Source: Prochlorococcus sp. AG-676-M04
Lineage (GTDB): Bacteria > Cyanobacteriota > Cyanobacteriia > PCC-6307 > Cyanobiaceae
Assembly (NCBI GenBank): GCA_003210895.1
Contig: QCUB01000006.1
Location: forward strand, 1-47,303
Direction: 5' to 3'
DNA: 47,303 nt
This document shows, piece after piece, positions 26,638-35,783 of the stretch. The position numbers and the translations under genes are program-made. Within the stretch, counting starts at the first letter, position 1. The number at the start of each line of letters is the position of its first letter. The notes beneath the pieces are model-generated. The model made no database searches and was not told where the DNA came from. It saw nothing but the letters and a program-made list of their open reading frames with translations.

Positions 26638-27346
26638 GATTAAAAATTTTTTAGGATTAATTATTGTTCTAATTATTCAAGTATCTTATTTAAATAATTC
26701 ATTTGCTTTAAATGATTATAATGTAGAAGAATTTTTGGATGAAAGAGAAAATTTATGGCCAGAACTATACCTGCCAAATTTAAAATTTTCAAATACTTCA
26801 AGAGATTTGATTTATCCTAATTGGTTTGAGGGTAATTGGCTTGTTACTTCTCAAGATTTAAAAGATGAATCTCAATCTCCGGTTATATATAAAGTAAATT
26901 TTTTTAAAAATTCTGCTAATGAAGTTATTGGCAATCGTTCAAATAATTCTGCGTCTATTGGAAAGGCAATATTTGGTGATAATTTGATCAAAGTTGTCAA
27001 TGATCCTACATCAATCAATAAACAAATAACATATTTGAAAGATGATTTATACATTGATTCAAGGATTACAGGAAGAAATCAAATTAAAAATGATGAGATG
27101 TTTTTCGCTGACGAATTAGTTATTCAAACTGTTCATAAACCTGGTGCCTCTAGGGTCAATCAGGTAGAAACAATTAGCAAATTTCAAAAATGTAAACAAG
27201 ATAATTACAATTTGGAAGATATTCTAAAACCTTATATCTGTGGTTTTCAATACATAGCAACATATGGTTCTAAAGTTGGGGATCCCTCAGTTCATGCAAT
27301 TAAAACTAGTAAATATAAATTATCGTTTAAATTTATTGAGAATTAG
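26636..27346 (+). CDS. Exported DUF6816-like protein
   Basis: 236 aa. A signal peptide (MIKNFLGLIIVLIIQVSYLN, cleavage around SFALND) is followed by a soluble domain with NWFEGNWLVTSQDL near residue 62 and YKVNFFKNSANEVIGNRSNN. The β-rich region with a WxGxW-like start resembles lumenal lipocalin-like proteins annotated DUF6816 in cyanobacteria; this name is tentative. Its start codon overlaps that of the divergent CRR7 gene. The 3' end converges on the GST gene with 14 bp overlap. Confidence 0.65.
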   Translation: MIKNFLGLIIVLIIQVSYLNNSFALNDYNVEEFLDERENLWPELYLPNLKFSNTSRDLIYPNWFEGNWLVTSQDLKDESQSPVIYKVNFFKNSANEVIGNRSNNSASIGKAIFGDNLIKVVNDPTSINKQITYLKDDLYIDSRITGRNQIKNDEMFFADELVIQTVHKPGASRVNQVETISKFQKCKQDNYNLEDILKPYICGFQYIATYGSKVGDPSVHAIKTSKYKLSFKFIEN

Positions 27347-28058
27347 CACTAAAAAGATATTCTTCTAAATTGTTTCTCCAGATAAATATATTTTCTAAAT
27401 AAGGATTATTTATATATTCTTGACAACCTTCCCCAGAAAGAATTGGTCCTGATGATTTTGGAAATTTAAGAAGAGATAGTTGTGCAGCAATTGCAATATC
27501 AGCTATTGATAAATTATCACCTATTAAATATTTTTTATTAATTAGGGATTTTGATAAAGCCTCTAATATTTTTTGCAGTTCTAAATTATCTTTAGAAGAT
27601 AAAACCACATTAGAAATTTTACTAAGATTTTTAAAAGGTAATTTATCAACTAAACCTTTCACTGAAGATGGTATTTCGTCTGGAAGTAAAGCAGTGCGCA
27701 GTTGTGGATTCTCTATTGCTGATTTAATAAGAGCTTTTCTACAAGTTGAGGCCATTGTAGTGTCAGCCCAATCTTCTATTAGTTTGCATTGTGCAAACAA
27801 CAAAGGATCTTCCGGAAAAAGTGGATTATTATCATTTTTTTTATTTATATATTCGCAAATAATTGAAGAGTCACTAATAATTTGATCATTATCATCAACA
27901 ATTATTGGGACTTTTTTTTGACCTGATATCTTAAAAATTTCAAATTGGCCTATGCCTGGTGTAACTTCTTCAGCTCTATATTGTAATTTCTTAGCGTGAA
28001 GAGCCATTCTTGTCTTTAAGCAAAAAGCGCTATGTCTAAATTGATATAATGTAATCAT
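27333..28058 (-). CDS. Glutathione S-transferase family protein
   Basis: 241 aa. The N-terminal thioredoxin-like domain begins ITLYQFRHSAFCLKTRMALH, with Ser/Cys at the catalytic turn, then KVPIIVDDNDQIISDSSIICEYI, which holds the cis-Pro and the glutathione γ-glutamyl-binding Asp-Ser pair. The all-helical C-terminal domain includes YLIGDNLSIADIAIAAQLSLL, the N-capping box of GSTs. The substrate is unknown. It is divergent from the DUF751 gene. Confidence 0.87.
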   Translation of the reverse strand: MITLYQFRHSAFCLKTRMALHAKKLQYRAEEVTPGIGQFEIFKISGQKKVPIIVDDNDQIISDSSIICEYINKKNDNNPLFPEDPLLFAQCKLIEDWADTTMASTCRKALIKSAIENPQLRTALLPDEIPSSVKGLVDKLPFKNLSKISNVVLSSKDNLELQKILEALSKSLINKKYLIGDNLSIADIAIAAQLSLLKFPKSSGPILSGEGCQEYINNPYLENIFIWRNNLEEYLFSANSQ

Positions 28059-28112
28059 GCTGTTTAATGTTTGTTAAAACTTAGCTAAAAAAGTAATCAA
28101 ATTGTGGAGCTA

Positions 28113-28316
28113 ATGGGCCAATTCTTCTCTAATGTTGCAAGATATCCTAAGTATTTAATCTCTATTATTGCTGGAGGATTAGTTGCATTACTGGAACCTT
28201 TATTTAAAAATAGATCAAATCCATTAACTTTGGTCGGTTTAATATCATCATTAATAAGTGCTTTCATAACCGTTTATTTCGTACTACAAGCAATGACTAA
28301 TCCAAATAACTTATAA
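28113..28316 (+). CDS. DUF751 family small membrane protein
   Basis: 67 aa from ATG 28113; the track uses a GTG three codons earlier. The start MGQFFSNVARYPKYLISIIA resembles DUF751/Ycf33-type openings, followed by a second hydrophobic segment (LTLVGLISSLISAFITVYFVL). Two membrane spans are predicted. The function is unknown; the family is widespread in cyanobacteria and plastids. rbfA follows 7 bp later, so it likely leads the rbfA-hemD operon. Confidence 0.72.
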   Translation: MGQFFSNVARYPKYLISIIAGGLVALLEPLFKNRSNPLTLVGLISSLISAFITVYFVLQAMTNPNNL

Positions 28317-28323
28317 AACTATA

Positions 28324-28722
28324 ATGCCTAATAATTATCGGATTGCAAAAGTTTCTTCTCTATTGAAAAAGGAGATAACTCTTATTTTGCAGAATGATTT
28401 GGAAAATGATCTATTAAGAAGAAATTTCATTAATATTTCAAAAATAGAATTAACAGGAGATTTGCAATTTTGCAAGATTTATATAACTTCAACTGCTGAA
28501 GAGGCAATAAGAAAAGAAATTGTTGAAAAATTAAATCTTGCTAAGAACTATATCAGGCATACTTTAGTGCAAAGAATAGAGATGAGAAGAGTACCTGAAA
28601 TCACTTTTAAAGACGATACAGTATTGGAAAAAGGATTGTCAGTACTAAAGCTCCTCGAGGAATTAAAAAATAAAACTCAAAATCAAGATTCAAAATTTGA
28701 GGGAAATAATAATAATGGCTGA
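28324..28722 (+). CDS. rbfA: 30S ribosome-binding factor A
   Basis: 132 aa. RbfA binds the neck of immature 30S subunits and aids 16S rRNA 5'-end maturation and cold adaptation. RIAKVSSLLKKEITLILQND at the N-terminus, FCKIYITSTAEE in the middle and RHTLVQRIEMRRVPEITFKDDTVLEKG at the end follow the KH-like family pattern. It overlaps hemD by 8 bp. Confidence 0.92.
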   Translation: MPNNYRIAKVSSLLKKEITLILQNDLENDLLRRNFINISKIELTGDLQFCKIYITSTAEEAIRKEIVEKLNLAKNYIRHTLVQRIEMRRVPEITFKDDTVLEKGLSVLKLLEELKNKTQNQDSKFEGNNNNG

Positions 28723-29506
28723 GCTCTCTTTGAATCAAAAAAATATAATTATTACACGATCAAAAGATAAGATATCTGATATAAAAAAATTATTCACTAA
28801 TAAAGGTGCTCAAATATTTGATTTTCCAGCAATTGATGTTGGATATCCCGATGATTTAAATCCTCTTGATGATGCCTTAAGCGAAATTAATGATTTTCAC
28901 TGGATTATTTTTTCTAGTAGTAATGGAATAAAATTTGTAGATGAGAGATTAAGAAGTTTAAATACTTCATTAAAAGAATGTTCGAAGAAAATAAAAATTG
29001 CCGTAGTAGGGGAGAAAACTTCTTTAACTCTAAGTGATTTAGGTATTGAGGCTGATTTCGTACCCCCAGAATTTGTGGCAGAAAGTTTAATTGAAAATTT
29101 TCCGATATCAGGATATGGACTCAGAGTTTTTTTACCAAGAGTTCAAACAGGAGGAAGGAATTTAATTGCTGATGAATTCAGGAATTCTGGTTCACGTGTT
29201 GTAGAGGTTCCTGCCTATGAAACAAGATGTCCAGATTCAATTCCGATAGAAACAATAAATGCTATTGCTAAAAGAAAAATTGATGCAATTGTTTTTTCAA
29301 GTGGTAAAACAGTATCAAATTCTTCTTTCTTGCTTGAAAAAGAATTTGGTGAAGAATGGTTAACATTTATAGATAATGCAAAATTATTAACCATTGGACC
29401 TCAAACTTCAAAAGTATGTGAAAAAATTTTTGGCAGAGTAGATAGAGAGGCGGTTAAGTATACCTTTGAAGGATTATTAGATGCTGCAATTGATATTTTT
29501 AATTAG
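28715..29506 (+). CDS. hemD: Uroporphyrinogen-III synthase
   Basis: 263 aa from ATG 28715; the track adds six codons from an upstream TTG inside rbfA. It cyclises hydroxymethylbilane to uroporphyrinogen III for heme, chlorophyll and cobalamin. IITRSKDKISDIKKLFTNKG, WIIFSSSNGIKFVDERL near residue 68, IAVVGEKTSLTLSDLGI and the C-terminal VFSSGKTVSN and TIGPQTSKV match the two-domain HemD fold. Low sequence conservation is normal for the family, and the length is normal. Confidence 0.88.
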   Translation: MAELSLNQKNIIITRSKDKISDIKKLFTNKGAQIFDFPAIDVGYPDDLNPLDDALSEINDFHWIIFSSSNGIKFVDERLRSLNTSLKECSKKIKIAVVGEKTSLTLSDLGIEADFVPPEFVAESLIENFPISGYGLRVFLPRVQTGGRNLIADEFRNSGSRVVEVPAYETRCPDSIPIETINAIAKRKIDAIVFSSGKTVSNSSFLLEKEFGEEWLTFIDNAKLLTIGPQTSKVCEKIFGRVDREAVKYTFEGLLDAAIDIFN

Positions 29507-29969
29507 TTAATTGATTTTTATAATTTTTTTCTACCAAATCTCGAAATCTATCAATATTTGCTTGTAATTCATTAGTTACCATTTTGCCCAAAATTTTTTC
29601 TTCCATAAATCGAGCAATCATTTTAGGTAATTCATAGGTAACAGCTAAGTTTACTGATGTTAATTGCTCTCCTTTTGATTCAAAAATAACAGAACCTTGA
29701 GTTGGTAATCCTCCTATAGATTTCCATTTTAGTTTATTTCTCTCAATCCTTTCTGTTATTTGTGCCTTCCACTTAAATTTGAATCCATTAGCAGCTAACG
29801 TCCATTCAGTCAGATCAGGTAAAGTGGATGTTTCTTGATCAACTGTTTTTACGGATTCAATCCAGCTCATCCATAGAGACATGGAATCCAAATCACTCCA
29901 GGTATTCCAAACGTTATCTAATGGCGCATTTACAATTGTAATTACGTCATGTTTAAGCCAAGTACCCAT
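29499..29969 (-). CDS. SRPBCC (polyketide cyclase/START-like) protein next to zds
   Basis: 156 aa. TWLKHDVITIVNAPLDNVWN at the N-terminus and WSDLDSMSLWMSWIESVKTV are typical of the SRPBCC/polyketide cyclase-2 fold, a hydrophobic ligand pocket. The protein is soluble. It lies 2 bp after zds on the same strand, an arrangement suggesting a role in carotenoid or lipid handling. That role is inferred from position. It converges on hemD with 8 bp overlap. Confidence 0.83.
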   Translation of the reverse strand: MGTWLKHDVITIVNAPLDNVWNTWSDLDSMSLWMSWIESVKTVDQETSTLPDLTEWTLAANGFKFKWKAQITERIERNKLKWKSIGGLPTQGSVIFESKGEQLTSVNLAVTYELPKMIARFMEEKILGKMVTNELQANIDRFRDLVEKNYKNQLTN

Positions 29970-29971
29970 AG

Positions 29972-31426
29972 TTAGCTAACCGCAAGATTCTTGGCTAATA
30001 AGGCTTTCTTATCTAGAATTGCTGCTGCTGCTAGGTGACCGCTCATAGTAGCCCCCTCCATTGAATCGATATAATCTTGTTTTGTATAACTACCTGCCAT
30101 AAAGAAATTTGATATTGAAGTTTTTTGATCAGGTCTATATGGGTCCATACCAGGAGACTCTCTATAAAGTGATTGTGGAACTTGTACTACATTACTCCAA
30201 AGTAATTTTAGATTTTTTGAAGAAGGAAACAGACGACGAACCTCTGCATCAATCTCCTTAGTGACTCTTTCTGTTGATCTACCCATCCAACGATCTCCAG
30301 GAGTCAAAACACATTGGAGTAAAGATCCCATTCCTTCTTTTCTATAATCTACGGGACTTGCTAAAGCTAAATCTGCAAAACAACTGAAAGATGCATCTGC
30401 TGAATATAAAAGATTATCTAAACCTGTAGGGTTCTGACTTTTGTTGTCAGTATTTAGTTCAGTAACCCATCCATCATATCTTAATTGTATTGTCGCTACT
30501 GAAACGGCTCTGAGTTTTTTTAAACCCTCAAACTCCTTAAATTGATACCATTCTTTAGGGACTATTTTTTTAATTCCAGGAACATCACAAGCAGCTAGAA
30601 ATGTATCAGCAAATATAGCCTTAGCGCCTTCAGGAGTTGATATTTTAAGTTTAGTGACCGAGTAGGAGGAAGATTCTTTTTCAAAAATAATTTCTTCGAC
30701 CTTATGATTTAGATGGATTTTGCATCCTTTTTTTGTGATGTAATCAACAATAGGTTTTGTTAGCCATTTATGAGGGGATCCTTTTAAAAGATTAAGTTTA
30801 GAGGCTTCAGTCTTAGATGCAAACATCATAAAAATAGTTAACATACATCTTGCCGATATATCTTGACAATTTATAAAACCTAAAGCATATGCAATTGGAT
30901 CCCACATCCTTTCAAGACTCCTTAAGCTTCCGCCATGATTTAAAAACCATTCTTTAAAGCTTATTTTATCTAAGTCTCTAATGATAGTCATTGCACCCTC
31001 GTAATCTACTAATCCTCTAACTATTGGACTGGTTCCCAAAGCTAATGCATTCCTTAACTTGTCTACCCAAGTCAATTGTTCTGTCGTGAAAAAAGCCTTC
31101 AGTCCGTTAAAAGGAGCTCCTAAGGCAAATCTAAAATCTAAAGATTTTAAATTGCCACCATTATTTACAAATAAATGAGTATGTTCTTTGGGAAGCAAAT
31201 TATCTAATGCCCCAACTTTTTTCATGAGCTTGAATAGATTTGCATAGTTATAAAAAAATACATGTAATCCCATTTCTATGTGGTTACCATCTTTATCTTC
31301 CCAACTTCCAACTTTCCCCCCCCAGAATGATCTGCTTTCGTAAATCTCTACTTCATGACCTTCATCAACTAAATTAACTGCAGCTGTTAAACCCGCTAAC
31401 CCAGAACCTACTATTGCAATTTTCAC
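29972..31426 (-). CDS. zds: Zeta-carotene desaturase
   Basis: 484 aa FAD enzyme that converts ζ-carotene to lycopene isomers in the plant-type carotenoid pathway. The N-terminal [20 protein letters not shown] is the FAD motif, then [20 protein letters not shown] and EMGLHVFF. The C-terminal [20 protein letters not shown] is the carotenoid-desaturase signature. [14 protein letters not shown] and the length separate Zds from phytoene desaturase. The SRPBCC gene follows in the same operon, and the Fe-S carrier gene is divergent. Confidence 0.92.
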   Translation of the reverse strand: MKIAIVGSGLAGLTAAVNLVDEGHEVEIYESRSFWGGKVGSWEDKDGNHIEMGLHVFFYNYANLFKLMKKVGALDNLLPKEHTHLFVNNGGNLKSLDFRFALGAPFNGLKAFFTTEQLTWVDKLRNALALGTSPIVRGLVDYEGAMTIIRDLDKISFKEWFLNHGGSLRSLERMWDPIAYALGFINCQDISARCMLTIFMMFASKTEASKLNLLKGSPHKWLTKPIVDYITKKGCKIHLNHKVEEIIFEKESSSYSVTKLKISTPEGAKAIFADTFLAACDVPGIKKIVPKEWYQFKEFEGLKKLRAVSVATIQLRYDGWVTELNTDNKSQNPTGLDNLLYSADASFSCFADLALASPVDYRKEGMGSLLQCVLTPGDRWMGRSTERVTKEIDAEVRRLFPSSKNLKLLWSNVVQVPQSLYRESPGMDPYRPDQKTSISNFFMAGSYTKQDYIDSMEGATMSGHLAAAAILDKKALLAKNLAVS

Positions 31427-31525
31427 TTTTTCTATAAATTATAACAAATCAACTTGGTATATCGTTTGAAATATGCATGATGTGTCTCAATTTTTTATAG
31501 TATAAGTAGACTAATATATCAACCT

Positions 31526-31918
31526 ATGGAAAATGTAAAAATAGAAGAAAAAATAAAGACCTCAGATGATGGTAAGGGCATTTTAATTACGAATGATGCA
31601 ATAGAACAAGTATCTTTTTTATTAAATAATCAGACTGATAAAAAAGCTCTTAGAGTAGGTGTAAGATCTGGAGGATGTAGTGGTATGAGTTATACAATGG
31701 ATTTCATTAATGAAGATGAAATAAATTCAGATGATAAAGTATATGACTACTCATTAAGTTCCGAGCAAAACTTTAAAGTCGTATGTGATCCAAAAAGTCT
31801 TTTATATATTTACGGAATGCAATTAGATTTTAGTAAGGATTTAATTGGAGGGGGATTTAATTTTGTTAATCCTAATGCCTCACAAACTTGTGGCTGCGGA
31901 AGCTCATTTGCAGTTTAG
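31526..31918 (+). CDS. A-type Fe-S cluster carrier (IscA/SufA/ErpA)
   Basis: 130 aa. The three ligand cysteines are seen as GVRSGGCSGMSY near residue 54 and CGCGSSF at the C-terminus. It receives and delivers Fe-S clusters in the cytoplasm. The first 15 residues are a polar extension. It starts a plus-strand run with the TPR and LpxB-like genes, 12 bp before the former. Confidence 0.9.
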   Translation: MENVKIEEKIKTSDDGKGILITNDAIEQVSFLLNNQTDKKALRVGVRSGGCSGMSYTMDFINEDEINSDDKVYDYSLSSEQNFKVVCDPKSLLYIYGMQLDFSKDLIGGGFNFVNPNASQTCGCGSSFAV

Positions 31919-31930
31919 AAGAAAAAATAA

Positions 31931-32359
31931 ATGACAAATGATATTAATTCAATTGAAACCGATTTCAATGCAGCATTATCAAGATATCAAGATGGTCAAG
32001 AGTTAATTCCAATTGCTCATGATTTCCAAAAAATCATTCAACAGATACCAAATCACTTTGCCGCTTGGACATGTCTATCTTGGTTGCAGCTTTTATTAAA
32101 GAATAATGAAGAAGCATTAGCTGCAGCTAGACAGGCTGTTCGTTTAAATCAACAAGATCCGCAAGCAAGAATGAATTTGTCGTTAGCTCTTTTGGCTACA
32201 AATAATAAAGGTGTTAGAGAGCATGTTGAATTAATTAAAAAAATGACAATGATGATGCCTGATGTAAAGACAGAGTTAAAAGAGTCTGTTGAAGATGGCT
32301 TTAATAGATATCCAAACTGGCCAGAATTAACCAAAATCTATAAATGGTTGGAATTTTAA
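31931..32359 (+). CDS. TPR-repeat protein
   Basis: 142 aa. Two to three tetratricopeptide-like repeats are visible: NHFAAWTCLSWLQLLLKNNE near residue 36 and EALAAARQAVRLNQQDPQAR, followed by a degenerate repeat. There is no signal peptide. It would act as a protein-protein adaptor; the partner is unknown. One base separates its stop from the TTG start of the next gene, suggesting coupling. Confidence 0.8.
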   Translation: MTNDINSIETDFNAALSRYQDGQELIPIAHDFQKIIQQIPNHFAAWTCLSWLQLLLKNNEEALAAARQAVRLNQQDPQARMNLSLALLATNNKGVREHVELIKKMTMMMPDVKTELKESVEDGFNRYPNWPELTKIYKWLEF

Positions 32360-32360
32360 A

Positions 32361-33551
32361 TTGCTCAGAATTTTATTATTAAGTAATGGACATGGAGAAG
32401 ACCTATCTGGTAGTTTGCTAGCTAAATATTTTGTAAAGAGAGGTGATCTTGTAGATGCCCTTCCGATAGTGGGAAATGGCGAAAATTATAAAAAAGCAAA
32501 TATAAGAATTGTTGGGAAAACTAAGGAGTTTAGGACTGGTGGTATTGGTTATAATTCTTTGAAAGGAAGGATGATTGAAATATTTGGAGGACAAATAATC
32601 TATTTTTTAAAAAAATTATATTTGTCTTTTAAAATAAGAAAAAAATATGATTTTTATTTAGTTGTTGGAGATATAGTTCCTATTTTTTTTGCATGGTTTT
32701 CAAAAAAAGATTTTTTTACATATCTAGTAGCCTATTCGAGTCATTATGAAGGCAAATTAAATTTACCTTGGCCCTGTAAATTTTTTTTACTTTCAAAAAA
32801 TGCGAAAAAAATATATGCTCGAGATTTTTTAACTGCGAATGATTTAACTCAACAGTTAAGTAAAAAAGTATCTTTTTTGGGCAACCCATTTATGGATAAA
32901 TTCTCTTTTATCAAAAAAAAATCAGGGAGTGTTCCTTTTTATATTGCAATTTTTCCTGGAAGCAGATCTCCTGAAATATTATATAATTTGAAATTGATTT
33001 TAGAAGTTTTAGAGACAATGTCTAATTTGAAATATTTTGAGAATATTGAATTCAAGTTTGCCATTGTAAATGCCATCTCTTTAGAAAAAATAAAGCAGAT
33101 ATTAAATCAAAGAAAATGGATTTTTATAGAAAAAACATTAAACAACCACTTTTTAGAATTCAAATATGGATTTATTACAATTAATTTTAAATGGAATTTG
33201 TTTGAAGAAATATTATTTAAAAGTAAGTTTGTAATAAGTATGGCTGGAACAGCAGCAGAGCAAGCAATAGGTTTGGCAAAGCCAGTTATTCAACTCGAGG
33301 GTAAAGGTCCGCAATTTACTCCATCTTTTGCAGAAGCGCAAAGACGATTACTTGGTAGATATGTTTTTTGTGCAACTAATTATAAAAATCAAAAAGATCG
33401 AATAAATCAGACAATTAATCTAATCATTAAAGTTATTTATCTCATAAAGCTAGACAAAAGATTTTTGAGTTCTTGTCTTAATAACTCAAATCTAAGAATC
33501 GGTAGGAGTAATGCATGCATTAAGATAATAAATGATATAAAAATGTCATGA
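32361..33551 (+). CDS. Lipid-A-disaccharide-synthase-related glycosyltransferase-like protein
   Basis: 396 aa from TTG. LRILLLSNGHGEDLSGSLLA at the N-terminus, IAIFPGSRSPEILYN near residue 195, and SMAGTAAEQAIGLAKPVIQL near residue 293 follow the GT-B layout of the LpxB-related cyanobacterial family (TIGR03492 type). True LpxB has different active-site segments, and no lpxA or lpxD is nearby, so the product is not established. A glycolipid or lipid-A-like step in the envelope is possible. Confidence 0.78.
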   Translation: MLRILLLSNGHGEDLSGSLLAKYFVKRGDLVDALPIVGNGENYKKANIRIVGKTKEFRTGGIGYNSLKGRMIEIFGGQIIYFLKKLYLSFKIRKKYDFYLVVGDIVPIFFAWFSKKDFFTYLVAYSSHYEGKLNLPWPCKFFLLSKNAKKIYARDFLTANDLTQQLSKKVSFLGNPFMDKFSFIKKKSGSVPFYIAIFPGSRSPEILYNLKLILEVLETMSNLKYFENIEFKFAIVNAISLEKIKQILNQRKWIFIEKTLNNHFLEFKYGFITINFKWNLFEEILFKSKFVISMAGTAAEQAIGLAKPVIQLEGKGPQFTPSFAEAQRRLLGRYVFCATNYKNQKDRINQTINLIIKVIYLIKLDKRFLSSCLNNSNLRIGRSNACIKIINDIKMS

Positions 33552-33554
33552 AAG

Positions 33555-33824
33555 ATGACTAAAGAAAAATCCCAAATAAGGATCAAAGAGATTATTGATA
33601 ATTTCTTATTAGTAAATTTATTTGTTGTTATTTTTTTTGCAGTATTTTTTATTTTTGCAGTAATTATGCAGATAAATGGTGTACTTATTTTCCTGAATTT
33701 AATTCAGAATCTGTGGAATCCTCTTATCTTGCCACTAATCACAATCTTAATTATTAGTTCTCTAGTTAATGGAATTAATTCTTGGTGGATGCGTAAATCG
33801 CTTTCTCAAGAAGAGGATATTTGA
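33555..33824 (+). CDS. Small membrane protein, 89 aa
   Basis: A polar N-terminus (MTKEKSQIRIKEIIDN) precedes two hydrophobic helices (FLLVNLFVVIFFAVFFIFAV and LILPLITILIISSLVNGINS) and a short C-terminal cytoplasmic tail ending SQEEDI. The family is not recognised. It follows the LpxB-like gene by 3 bp and ends 50 bp inside the convergent epimerase gene, an overlap longer than elsewhere in the window. Its uniform hydrophobic profile still supports a real gene. Confidence 0.65.
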   Translation: MTKEKSQIRIKEIIDNFLLVNLFVVIFFAVFFIFAVIMQINGVLIFLNLIQNLWNPLILPLITILIISSLVNGINSWWMRKSLSQEEDI

Positions 33825-34707
33825 ATTTATATATTTTTTCAAGTAATTTAATACTAATTACTTTTTGCCCCTCTAGTACCAATTTGGCCCCATCTCCTAA
33901 TAGTAATTTAAGTATCCTTCCTGGTACTGGAAGTAAATTTGGTCTATTAAGGCAACGCCCTAAAGTTTTAGAGAAATCTTTCATTAATACTGGCTCTGGG
34001 GCAACAGCATTGAATATCCCAGAAAATTGTTTATCTACTAATGCATTAATAATTAGTCCGCATAAATCACTTCTATGAATCCAGCTCATCCATTGCTTAC
34101 CATCACCTATTGGACCTCCCAATCCAATTTTAAATACAGGAAGCATTTTGCCCAGTGCTCCTCCTTCTGCCTCTAAGACTATTCCAATTCTGAAAATGAC
34201 TAATCTTGAGAAAAATGGTTTTTCCTGAGCAACCTCTTCCCATTTCTTACATAAGTTAGCTAAGAAATCACTTCCACTGTTACTGTTTTCATTAAATTCT
34301 TTTGTTAAGCTTGTTCCATAAAAGCCTATCGCTGAGCCATTTATTATTACTTTTGGGTTAATTCTAGATTTTTTAAGTGTCGCCATTAAAAATTTAGTTG
34401 TATTTATCCTGCTATTTTCAATTTCTTTTTTTTGAGTTTCGGTCCATTTTTTATCTGCTATCGGTTCACCTATTAAATTAATTATTCCATCTGAATCTTT
34501 TAGTTTATTTAATAGATTTTCATTGCTCCAATTGTGTTTTTTTGATAGGTCTATTTTGAGGAATTTAAATTTATCTAGAGGAACATTTATCTTCAAATTA
34601 TTAATATTCTTCCTACTGATAATACAAAGTTCATGACCTTCTTTAAGTAAATCTGGTACTAACTCATTCCCCACAAATCCTGTACATCCAAGAAGTAAAA
34701 GACGCAT
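33775..34707 (-). CDS. TIGR01777-type NAD(P)-dependent epimerase/SDR
   Basis: 310 aa extended-SDR protein. MRLLLLGCTGFVGNELVPDL carries the GxxGxxG Rossmann loop, LIGEPIADKKW follows, and the MSWIHRSDLCGLI segment near residue 208 with a C-terminal LLGDGAKLVLEGQKVI is diagnostic of the YfcH-like TIGR01777 family, related in plastids to GC1/SulA. The active site varies in this family (here GSAIGFYGT at the Ser/Tyr region). The substrate is unknown; plastid members affect division or redox. It converges with the membrane gene. Confidence 0.85.
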   Translation of the reverse strand: MRLLLLGCTGFVGNELVPDLLKEGHELCIISRKNINNLKINVPLDKFKFLKIDLSKKHNWSNENLLNKLKDSDGIINLIGEPIADKKWTETQKKEIENSRINTTKFLMATLKKSRINPKVIINGSAIGFYGTSLTKEFNENSNSGSDFLANLCKKWEEVAQEKPFFSRLVIFRIGIVLEAEGGALGKMLPVFKIGLGGPIGDGKQWMSWIHRSDLCGLIINALVDKQFSGIFNAVAPEPVLMKDFSKTLGRCLNRPNLLPVPGRILKLLLGDGAKLVLEGQKVISIKLLEKIYKFKYPLLEKAIYASTKN

Positions 34708-34807
34708 ATTTTTAATAAACTAATTATTCCAGAATATTAAATTTTTAAGGGGATTGTTATTATTATTATGTAATCAATTCAAAAGAAATTTGAAGAAAAA
34801 GTTTTTG

Positions 34808-34813
34808 TATAAT
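34808..34813 (+). promoter_or_regulatory. Candidate -10 box for ndhO
   Basis: A perfect TATAAT 32 bp upstream of the ndhO ATG in the 138-bp divergent spacer. The best upstream hexamer (TTGAAG, 34790) is too close to be a standard -35. Confidence 0.45.
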
Positions 34814-34845
34814 AGATTTGGAAATTTAATTAAATAAATCTCATT

Positions 34846-35088
34846 ATGACTGAGTCAATACCAAATAAGCCTCTAAAGAAAGGTAGCTTAGTCTTTGTAG
34901 ATAAAGATATCTATAGAAAAAGTGTCGAAGCATTAGCTAGTGATGCAGATTTACCAAATTATTTATTCGAAGGGCCAGGAGAGATTTTGAGTATTAAAGA
35001 AGAATACGCTCAAGTAAGATGGCGTCGACCTGTCCCAGATGTTTGGTTTAAATTAGATCAACTGAAAGAATATTTAGTTTCAGAATAG
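34846..35088 (+). CDS. ndhO: NAD(P)H-quinone oxidoreductase subunit O
   Basis: 80 aa. NdhO is a small peripheral subunit specific to the cyanobacterial and plastid NDH-1 complex at the thylakoid membrane. KKGSLVFVDKDIYRKSVEAL near residue 10 and RRPVPDVWFKLDQLKEYL at the C-terminus are the family's conserved ends, and GEILSIKEEYAQVRW is the β-rich core. Length is normal. It stands alone with a good -10 box and is divergent from the epimerase gene. Confidence 0.94.
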   Translation: MTESIPNKPLKKGSLVFVDKDIYRKSVEALASDADLPNYLFEGPGEILSIKEEYAQVRWRRPVPDVWFKLDQLKEYLVSE

Positions 35089-35089
35089 T

Positions 35090-35767
35090 TCAGGAAATTA
35101 TAGCTTTTTTGTCATAAGCCATTTTTGATTGTATTCTTTTTGCCTCTTTCATCATTTCTTTACCATCAAATAAATAATCATCAACATATCCTTGTGTGTA
35201 CTTATCCAGTTCTGTTAGAGCATCTTTAACTTGTGAAAAACAATGATAAAGATCTAAACCTAAAGAAGATATTGAATTTGGGATAGATATTGACTTATAG
35301 ATTTTATCAACCTTTTCAATTTTTTTTTGGGAAAGATTAATGTAACTGCAAAAATTATCCATTAATTCTTCATCATATGGATCAGCAGATAGTTTTTTTA
35401 TTTCTTGACTCAAAGGTTTTATTATCTGACTAATAAATCTATTTGAGGGATTATAAATATTTTTTATCCAATTTTTAACTTCATTATCCTTTATTGTTGA
35501 ACTATATTTTTTTGTATTAACTTTTTTTTCCCAGTTATCATTTCTGGAATTAGATGATTGTTTAAAACAAAAGAGTATTTTATCGTATTGTTCTTTTTTA
35601 AGAGGATCATTCAGAGTCTCCCATGCACCTTGTATTGCAAGAAACCTATCTTTTTCACCTCCTGCGTCAGGATGATGTTGTTTTACTAAACGACGATAAG
35701 AAGATTTAATTTCACTTTGATTGGCATTGTCTTTTAAGCCTAATTCTTCATAAAGATTTTTGTTCAT
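35090..35767 (-). CDS. J-domain (DnaJ-like) protein
   Basis: 225 aa. The first 65 residues are a J domain: LYEELGLKDNANQSEIKSSY and VKQHHPDAGGEKDRF with the essential HPD. The G/F-rich and zinc-finger regions of full DnaJ are absent. The remainder is a helical, charged region unique to this family, so it is an Hsp70 recruiter with a dedicated client. It lies 16 bp after cysK on the same strand and may be cotranscribed. Confidence 0.85.
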   Translation of the reverse strand: MNKNLYEELGLKDNANQSEIKSSYRRLVKQHHPDAGGEKDRFLAIQGAWETLNDPLKKEQYDKILFCFKQSSNSRNDNWEKKVNTKKYSSTIKDNEVKNWIKNIYNPSNRFISQIIKPLSQEIKKLSADPYDEELMDNFCSYINLSQKKIEKVDKIYKSISIPNSISSLGLDLYHCFSQVKDALTELDKYTQGYVDDYLFDGKEMMKEAKRIQSKMAYDKKAIIS

Positions 35768-35783
35768 TTCTAAATACCTCTTT

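Noticed and set aside
33821-34078. 85-aa plus-strand ORF
   Set aside because: Antisense to the epimerase gene and directly behind a better-supported membrane ORF.
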